NCBI RefSeq assembly: GCF_900769625.1
Contig: NZ_CAAGHK010000021.1
Span: forward strand, 1 to 37,210
Reading direction: 5' to 3'
DNA length: 37,210 nucleotides
Source of the DNA: an uncultured Clostridium sp.
GTDB taxonomy: Bacteria > Bacillota > Clostridia > Clostridiales > Clostridiaceae
Both the position numbers and the translations under genes were made by a program. Below the pieces are notes generated by a model that did not search any database, was not told the origin of the DNA, and saw only the letters and a program-made list of their open reading frames with translations. Of the stretch, positions 32,063 through 37,210 are shown piece by piece. Each line of letters begins with the position of its first letter. The first letter of the stretch is position 1.

Positions 32063-32895
32063 TTATAATGCTTTCTTAAATGCATTATAAAAGTCATCAA
32101 CTGTTATGCTCTTTTCAAATTCTATATAAAGAGTTCCTTATAATCTTCACTGACCCTTTCTTCCGAAGCAATATTTCTCTTTAAATTTTTATTATTATAA
32201 TCTATAAAAATAGTTCTTGTATATTCATTTTTATCTGCCGGCAGTTCCATATATACTCTTTTTATAATCAGCCCACATGAACTTCTGCCACCATAAATTA
32301 TTTCAATAAGCTCATTAAAGTCACTATTAAAGAATTCCCTGCTTTCATTTTGATTTTCATATCTGCAGCCTTTATCGTCATGCAAATAACACTTTGACAG
32401 CTTTATTATCCATTGATCATACATTGTATTTAAACTGTATTCAAATGTATTAAAATAAACTCTCCATATAAATTCATCTTTTTCCTCAAGATCATCATTT
32501 CTGTTCACTTTGCTCATATCAGAAAAAAGACTGTTAAAATCTATACCTTTGAATATATCACTTATTTGAGCATCTTCAAACATTCTTGTTAATGGTATTT
32601 CGATCTTTTCTTTTATTATTGATTCAAATTTATTATAGAATTTAATCTTTCTATCTTTCACGTTATTTTCTTTTAGTTCTTCCATAAAAGCTTCATCGAT
32701 TATATCTAATAAAACCTTTTTTAATTCTACCAATATTTCTTCTTTTTTCTCAAAATCCAGAAAAACTTTAATGTAATTATTTCTAGGAAAAGAGTATAGT
32801 ACTTAAGTTGGAAATATATTGTTTTCAATCTTATGGTGGTTTATGTTAATTCTTGTCCTGGTTTCGTTTTCAAAAATTTTTTTCATACTGCTCAT
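32063..32895 (-). pseudogene. Decaying hypothetical gene (nonsense codon and frameshift)
   Basis: An ATG at 32895 with a GGGAGGG site opens MSSMKKIFENETRTRINI. The frame meets TAA 31 codons in (32803-32805 region) and then stays open without another stop for more than 220 codons (VLYSFPRNNYIKVFLDFEKK, then the long stretch 32733-32122). At its 3' end the next frame continues a protein-like segment (LYIEFEKSITVDDFYNAFKK) to TAA at 32063-32065. The simplest reading is one gene of about 275 residues hit by a nonsense change and a late frameshift. The product is unknown: hydrophilic, acidic, helical, with cysteines in KCYLHDDKGC and SSCGLI. A shorter protein from the TTG at 32733 cannot be excluded. 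Confidence 0.6.
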
Positions 32896-32999
32896 TCATA
32901 TTACCCTCCCTCATTAATTCTCAAACTTTTATCATATCTCGTCTTTGTATGATACTTATCCTATTCTTTTAATATAAATATGCTCTTTACTTAATGATT

Positions 33000-33137
33000 A
33001 TTCTAGTATTAATAATAAATATCAAAAATTCCCATTATATTTTCTACAGTTCTTATCGGTAAAAATTTCCTTATATTATTTTACATAATATTCTATTGTA
33101 GATATAATTTTATAGTACATTGAAAGGATATGAAGTA
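33000..33137. other. A+T-rich spacer
   Basis: Nothing recognised beyond a GAAAGGATATG stretch that could be the ribosome site of the small broken gene after it. Confidence 0.35.
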
Positions 33138-33272
33138 ATGTAAAAAGCAATTCTCTTTGTAGCTTTTATGGCAATAGTCAGAGCAGTATTTAAACTTGTA
33201 GTACATATAGTCAAAAAATAAAGCTCTAGTGGAAGACATGACGATAATCATAAAAATAAGATAATATTTTAA
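33138..33272 (+). pseudogene. Broken small membrane-peptide gene
   Basis: An ATG at 33138 with AAAGGA upstream is followed at once by TAA. The same frame then reads KAILFVAFMAIVRAVFKLVV, HIVKK, another TAA at 33219-33221, then SSSGRHDDNHKNKIIF and TAA at 33270-33272. The pattern of basic start, hydrophobic helix, basic stop and hydrophilic tail looks like a former small membrane protein of about 44 residues with two A-to-T type stop changes. It may be chance; no homologue is recognised. Confidence 0.35.
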
Positions 33273-33349
33273 TAATTTTAAGAATTTTTATTATCAGACT
33301 ATGATATAATGTGTATTAATGTATTCTTTATATCTAATGAGGTAATAAA

Positions 33350-33715
33350 ATGAGTTGTTTAGGAAATATCTTATGGTTTATATTTGGAGGATTTTTTAAT
33401 GCCTTAGGCTGGTTTATATGCGGTTTTTTCTGGTGTATAACAATACTAGGAATTCCTGTTGGCCTTCAATGCTTTAAAATGGGACGACTACAGCTTGCTC
33501 CATTTGGTAAGGAAGTTGTAGATTCTGATTCTTCTTCTCTTACAAGCTTTATTTTAAATATATTATGGATAATTTTCGGCGGTTTTGAATTATGTGTTGC
33601 TAACCTATTAAGTGCACTTTTCTTATGTATAACAATTGTCGGAATTCCATTTGCAGCACAGTCACTAAAAATGGCTAAACTTTCACTTATGCCTTTTGGC
33701 AAAGAAATAGTTTAA
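33350..33715 (+). CDS. YccF-domain inner membrane protein
   Basis: 121 residues made of two similar halves, each with two hydrophobic segments and a conserved end: LGNILWFIFGGFFNALGW to MGRLQLAPFGKEVV, and ILNILWIIFGGFELCVAN to MAKLSLMPFGKEIV. CITILGIPVGLQ and CITIVGIPFAAQ repeat in each half. This is the YccF duplication; the family is common and its role unknown. A GAGGT site precedes the ATG. A shared terminator separates it from convergent gatB. Confidence 0.9.
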   Translation: MSCLGNILWFIFGGFFNALGWFICGFFWCITILGIPVGLQCFKMGRLQLAPFGKEVVDSDSSSLTSFILNILWIIFGGFELCVANLLSALFLCITIVGIPFAAQSLKMAKLSLMPFGKEIV

Positions 33716-33724
33716 TAATTAATA

Positions 33725-33773
33725 AAAAACAGTCTTGAGTAATATATCATATACATTACTCAAGACTGTTTTT
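33725..33773. terminator. Bidirectional terminator between yccF-like gene and gatB
   Basis: A perfect 19-bp stem (33725-33743 with 33755-33773) with A5/T5 outer tracts, ten bases from both stop codons. Confidence 0.9.
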
Positions 33774-33783
33774 AATGTTTCCA

Positions 33784-35223
33784 TTATAAACTGCTTAACT
33801 TTTCATCAATAAGCGCTTTACATACTTTAGGATTTGCTTTTCCCTGGCTCTTCTTCATAACCTGACCCATCAAGAATCCAGCAGCCTGCTTCTTTCCTGC
33901 ATTATAATCTTCTATTGATTGAGGATTTGCTGCAATTACTTCATCAATCATTTTTTCCAACTCATCAGCTGAACTTATCTGCATCATTCCTTTTTCTTCT
34001 ATTATCTTCATAGGGTCCCTGTTTTCATCAAATATTTCTTCAAGAACTTCTCTTCCTATATTGTTGCTTATCTTTCCTTCATCAACAACTTTAAGAAGCT
34101 TTGCAAAGTTCACAGAATCTAAAGTCATTTCTTCTGATTCTATCTTCTTTTCCTTCAGTATTCTTAAAATATCTCCCAGAATCCAATTGGCAGCTATCTT
34201 AGGTGTGACCCCTCCTTTCACTACTCCTTCAAAGAATTTTGCAAGAACAATGTCTGAAATAAGTATTTCCACTTCTTTTTCTGTAAGCTTATATTCATTT
34301 AAAAATCTTTCCTTCTTTTGATCTGGCATTTCTGGCAGTGAATTTTTTATTCCAGAAATCTGTTCATCATAAAGAATTACTGGTGGAAGATCCGGTTCAA
34401 CAACATATCGATAGTCATGAGCCTGTTCCTTTGAACGCATTGAAATTGTCTTACCTTTTGCTGCATCCCATCTTCTTGTTTCCTGAACAATCTTGTACCC
34501 TTCATTGAAATTTATTAATTCTCTCTGTCTCTTTTCTTCTTTTTTCAATGCTTTTTCAAGTTCTCTGAATGAGTTGATGTTCTTAAGCTCAACTTTTGTA
34601 CCATATTCTTTACTTCCTACTGGTCTTAATGAGATGTTGGCATCACATCTTAATGAGCCTTGCTCCATTCTACAGTCTGAAACTCCGGCATATTCAAGTA
34701 TTGATTTTAATCTTCTTAAGAATTCAACTGCTTCACCAACACTTCTCATGTCAGGTTCTGAAACTATTTCAGCTAGAGGGACACCAACTCTATTATAGTC
34801 AATTAAAGAAATTGGTTCGCCTTCAACATGGACTAGCTTACCGGCATCTTCTTCAATATGGATTCTGTTAATCCTTACCTTAACATGTTTTCCTTCATAA
34901 TCATATTCAACAAGTCCTTCACCACAGATAGGTTTATCGAATTGTGAAGTCTGATAGTTTTTAGGAAGATCTGGGTAAAAGTAATTCTTTCTATCCATTT
35001 TGTTGAACTTATTTATTTTACAGCCAAGAGCTGTTCCTGCTTTTATTGCTAGATTTACAACTTCTTCATTCAAAACTGGCAGTGTTCCTGGTACTCCTGT
35101 ACATATAGGACATGTATTTTCATTAGGCTTTGCTCCAAATTTTGTCGAGCATGAGCAGAATATTTTTGTTTTAGATTTTAATTCAGCATGTATTTCAAGA
35201 CCGATTACTGTTTCTAAGTTCAT
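33784..35223 (-). CDS. gatB: Asp/Glu-tRNA amidotransferase subunit B
   Basis: 479 residues. GatB binds the misacylated tRNA and phosphorylates the Asp/Glu carboxylate before amidation. Signature sequences: ETVIGLEIHAELKSKTKIFC, zinc-type cysteines in CSCSTKFGAKPNENTCPICT, RKNYFYPDLPKNYQTSQFD, RIHIEEDAGKLVH, and the C-terminal GatB/YqeY tRNA-binding tail (EDYNAGKKQAAGFLMGQVMK, ending ANPKVCKALIDEKL). Last gene of gatC-gatA-gatB; it starts 12 bp after gatA with AGGAGG before the ATG. It indicates that the organism makes Gln-tRNA, Asn-tRNA or both by the indirect route. Confidence 0.97.
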   Translation of the reverse strand: MNLETVIGLEIHAELKSKTKIFCSCSTKFGAKPNENTCPICTGVPGTLPVLNEEVVNLAIKAGTALGCKINKFNKMDRKNYFYPDLPKNYQTSQFDKPICGEGLVEYDYEGKHVKVRINRIHIEEDAGKLVHVEGEPISLIDYNRVGVPLAEIVSEPDMRSVGEAVEFLRRLKSILEYAGVSDCRMEQGSLRCDANISLRPVGSKEYGTKVELKNINSFRELEKALKKEEKRQRELINFNEGYKIVQETRRWDAAKGKTISMRSKEQAHDYRYVVEPDLPPVILYDEQISGIKNSLPEMPDQKKERFLNEYKLTEKEVEILISDIVLAKFFEGVVKGGVTPKIAANWILGDILRILKEKKIESEEMTLDSVNFAKLLKVVDEGKISNNIGREVLEEIFDENRDPMKIIEEKGMMQISSADELEKMIDEVIAANPQSIEDYNAGKKQAAGFLMGQVMKKSQGKANPKVCKALIDEKLSSL

Positions 35224-35235
35224 ATCTATATCCTC

Positions 35236-36675
35236 CTATAATTCTACCTTCAAAGACTGCTCTAAACTGTAGGCTGCCTTGAATATTTTTTCTTCGCATA
35301 ACATATCACCCATCAACTGGATACCTATTGGAAGACCATCTTTTGAAACTCCACCTGGGATTGATATTGCTGGTATTCCTGCTAAGTTTACGTTTATTGT
35401 ATATATATCTGCTAAATACATTGCTAATGGATCAGAATTCTTTTCACCTAATTTAAATGGAAGAACTGGTGAAACTGGTCCAAGTATCAGATCATACTTT
35501 TTAAATGTTTTAGATAAATCATGTTTTAATTTTGTTCTGAATTTATCCGCTTTGTTATAATATGCATCATAATAACCTGATGATAAAGCATAAGTTCCAA
35601 TCATTATTCTTCTCTTTACTTCTGGTCCAAAACCTTCTGTTCTGCTCTTTTCCATAAGTTCATCAACGCTGTCGAATTTTTCTGGTCTATATCCATATCT
35701 TATTCCATCATATCTTGAAAGATTTGTTGAAGCTTCTGCCGATGACATAATATAGTAAGCAGCTAGTCCATCTTTCATTATAGGAAGTGAGAATGTTTCA
35801 ATTTCGGCTCCATTTTCTCTTAATGTTTCAATAGCTTTTTGTACAGTTTCTTTTATTTCTTCATCTAAACCTTCACCAAAGAATTCTTCAGGAACTCCTA
35901 CTTTCATTCCTTTTACCCCATCTTTAAGAGATGCAGTATAATCTGTTTTTGGAAGTTCTCTGATACTTGTTGAATCATAAAGGTCCGTACCAGAAATAAT
36001 ATTCAACATATAAGCACTATCTTCAACATTTTGTGAAAAAGGACCTATCTGATCAAGAGATGATCCAAAAGCAACAAGACCAAATCTTGAAACAAGACCA
36101 TAAGTAGGTTTAAGACCTACAACTCCACAGAAAGCTGCTGGCTGTCTGATTGATCCGCCTGTATCAGATCCTAATGAAATTGGACACATTTCAGCACCTA
36201 CAGCAGCTGCTGACCCACCTGATGATCCTCCAGGAACTCTGCTTAAATCTCTTGGATTTGCTGTTTTCTTAAAAGCTGAATTTTCAGTTGATGAACCCAT
36301 TGCAAATTCATCCATATTAGTTTTTCCAATAATTATTGCATCTTCTGCAAGTAGTTTTTTTATAACTGTTGCATCATAAGGAGGAACAAAATCTTCAAGC
36401 ATTTTTGAAGCACATGTAGTACTGACTCCTTCTGTACATATGTTATCCTTGATGGCAATTGGAATTCCTGCTAAAGCTCCAAGCTTTTCACCCGCTGCTA
36501 TCTTTTTATCAATTTCCTCTGCCTTTGCTAAAGCCTCTTCTGACATGATAGTTAAAAATGCATTAACTTGTGGTTCTTTTTCTAATATATTTGTCAAGTA
36601 TGAAGATACTACTTCTTCACTGCTTAACTCACGACTCTTTATTTTACTTACCATTTCCTTTAATGTTAATTTCAT
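35236..36675 (-). CDS. gatA: Asp/Glu-tRNA amidotransferase subunit A (amidase)
   Basis: 479 residues, amidase-signature family. It releases ammonia from glutamine and channels it to GatB. The Ser-cis-Ser-Lys triad is visible: Lys76 (PIAIKDNICTEG), Ser151 (VPGGSSGGSAAAVG) and Ser175 (GSDTGGSIRQPAAFCG). The C-terminal AGIPAISIPGGVSKDGLPIG and IGIQLMGD are normal. Full length. 15 bp separate it from gatC. Confidence 0.97.
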   Translation of the reverse strand: MKLTLKEMVSKIKSRELSSEEVVSSYLTNILEKEPQVNAFLTIMSEEALAKAEEIDKKIAAGEKLGALAGIPIAIKDNICTEGVSTTCASKMLEDFVPPYDATVIKKLLAEDAIIIGKTNMDEFAMGSSTENSAFKKTANPRDLSRVPGGSSGGSAAAVGAEMCPISLGSDTGGSIRQPAAFCGVVGLKPTYGLVSRFGLVAFGSSLDQIGPFSQNVEDSAYMLNIISGTDLYDSTSIRELPKTDYTASLKDGVKGMKVGVPEEFFGEGLDEEIKETVQKAIETLRENGAEIETFSLPIMKDGLAAYYIMSSAEASTNLSRYDGIRYGYRPEKFDSVDELMEKSRTEGFGPEVKRRIMIGTYALSSGYYDAYYNKADKFRTKLKHDLSKTFKKYDLILGPVSPVLPFKLGEKNSDPLAMYLADIYTINVNLAGIPAISIPGGVSKDGLPIGIQLMGDMLCEEKIFKAAYSLEQSLKVEL

Positions 36676-36690
36676 TACATCCTCACCATC

Positions 36691-36972
36691 CTATTCTATA
36701 ATCTTTGGTACTCTGATATAAGTATCCTGCTTATCCTTAACATTTCTGAATAAATCATTGCATTCAAACTTCTTGACTTCATCTTTTCTCAAAACAGGCT
36801 TTAATTTCTTTTTATCTTCATCATCATGAATTTCTAAATCCAGTTCATTTAAATATTTAAAGTTTTCTAATATTCCTTCAAATTCCCCTGCAAATTTTTC
36901 TGCTTCTTCTTCACTGAAACTTAATTTTGCAAGCTTTGCTATATATTTTACCTCATCAATAGTTACGTTCAT
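36691..36972 (-). CDS. gatC: Asp/Glu-tRNA amidotransferase subunit C
   Basis: 93 residues. GatC wraps around the GatA-GatB interface and stabilises the complex. Typical pattern: TIDEVKYIAKLAKLSFSEEE, FEGILENFKYLNELD, and the C-terminal PVLRKDEVKKFE...VKDKQDTYIRVPKIIE. The ATG at 36972 is chosen because AGGGG lies seven bases upstream; an in-frame codon at 36990 lacks a site. First gene of the gat operon. Confidence 0.93.
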   Translation of the reverse strand: MNVTIDEVKYIAKLAKLSFSEEEAEKFAGEFEGILENFKYLNELDLEIHDDEDKKKLKPVLRKDEVKKFECNDLFRNVKDKQDTYIRVPKIIE

Positions 36973-37112
36973 AAATACACCCCTGTTCAATTAACAGCTG
37001 ATAATTTACATTTAACAGTTATACATAATTTTTTATTATATATGTGCCAAAGGATTATCTTCTGAAATTAATTTATTTTTGTAATTAATATTAACACCAC
37101 TTTACAATAAAT

Positions 37113-37210
37113 TTAGCTGACTTCGTCTTGCGAAGCAAAGTAATTAATAGCATCTTTAATTGTTATAATATTTTTTGCAGATTGTAGTGTTTTCAACAAC
37201 TTATCAATAA
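37113..37210 (-). CDS. C-terminal fragment of an unidentified gene
   Basis: The last 32 or so codons of a gene entering from the right edge: IDKLLKTLQSAKNIITIKDA followed by INYFASQDEVS and TAA at 37113-37115. The sequence is protein-like and stays open to the window end, but is too short to identify. It lies about 140 bp upstream of gatC on the same strand, with no strong terminator between. Confidence 0.55.
   Translation of the reverse strand, partial: IDKLLKTLQSAKNIITIKDAINYFASQDEVS

Noticed and set aside
34061..36721. Many plus-strand frames opposite gatB and gatA
   Set aside because: They are shadows of strongly conserved minus-strand genes, without ribosome sites or recognisable domains.

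Overview
The window looks like chromosomal DNA of a low-GC Gram-positive anaerobe, most likely Clostridium sensu stricto. The pointers are very A+T-rich DNA, a pyruvate:ferredoxin oxidoreductase, a SigI/RsgI pair, GatCAB amidotransferase, an oxygen-sensitive ThiH-type thiazole pathway, a T-box leader and a DeoR-FruK-FruA fructose operon. No species can be named from sequence alone. Most genes are housekeeping or central metabolism.

Layout: 1-176 is the start of a PFOR gene leaving the window leftward. An initiator tRNA-fMet (699-774) and a small secreted wall-binding protein follow. Positions 1636-4887 are a complete IS1595-type transposon: 28-bp terminal inverted repeats, an exact 8-bp target duplication (TTTATAAT), an ISXO2-like transposase, and two passenger genes (an XRE-cupin regulator and a divergent ATP-grasp protein). 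It lies directly behind the fructose operon fruR-fruK-fruA (4900-8625, minus) and separates fruA from what looks like its original terminator at 1555-1599. Next come a DMT transporter, a bifunctional homocysteine methyltransferase/methylene-THF reductase, the sigI-rsgI operon, a decayed SNF2 helicase fragment, a J-domain-like protein without HPD, RecQ, methionine aminopeptidase with a SEC-C finger, and a DbpA-like RNA helicase.

From 22572 a perfect-consensus promoter, a terminator-like leader RNA and the operon thiS-thiF-thiG-thiH-tenI build the thiazole half of thiamine. A tRNA-Leu(CAG) follows (26724-26799, minus) that folds with a 5-nt variable region instead of the long arm expected of tRNA-Leu. 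Then come a DEAD-box-like helicase with several altered motifs, a Nudix hydrolase, a T-box leader controlling ilvB-ilvN (acetohydroxyacid synthase), two decaying genes (32063-32895 and 33138-33272), a YccF-family membrane protein, gatC-gatA-gatB, and the tail of an unidentified gene at the right edge.

The least ordinary content is the passenger-carrying transposon, the thiS leader RNA and the short-armed tRNA-Leu. The rest is compact operons separated by strong hairpin terminators. All functional calls rest on motifs read by eye; no database search was possible.
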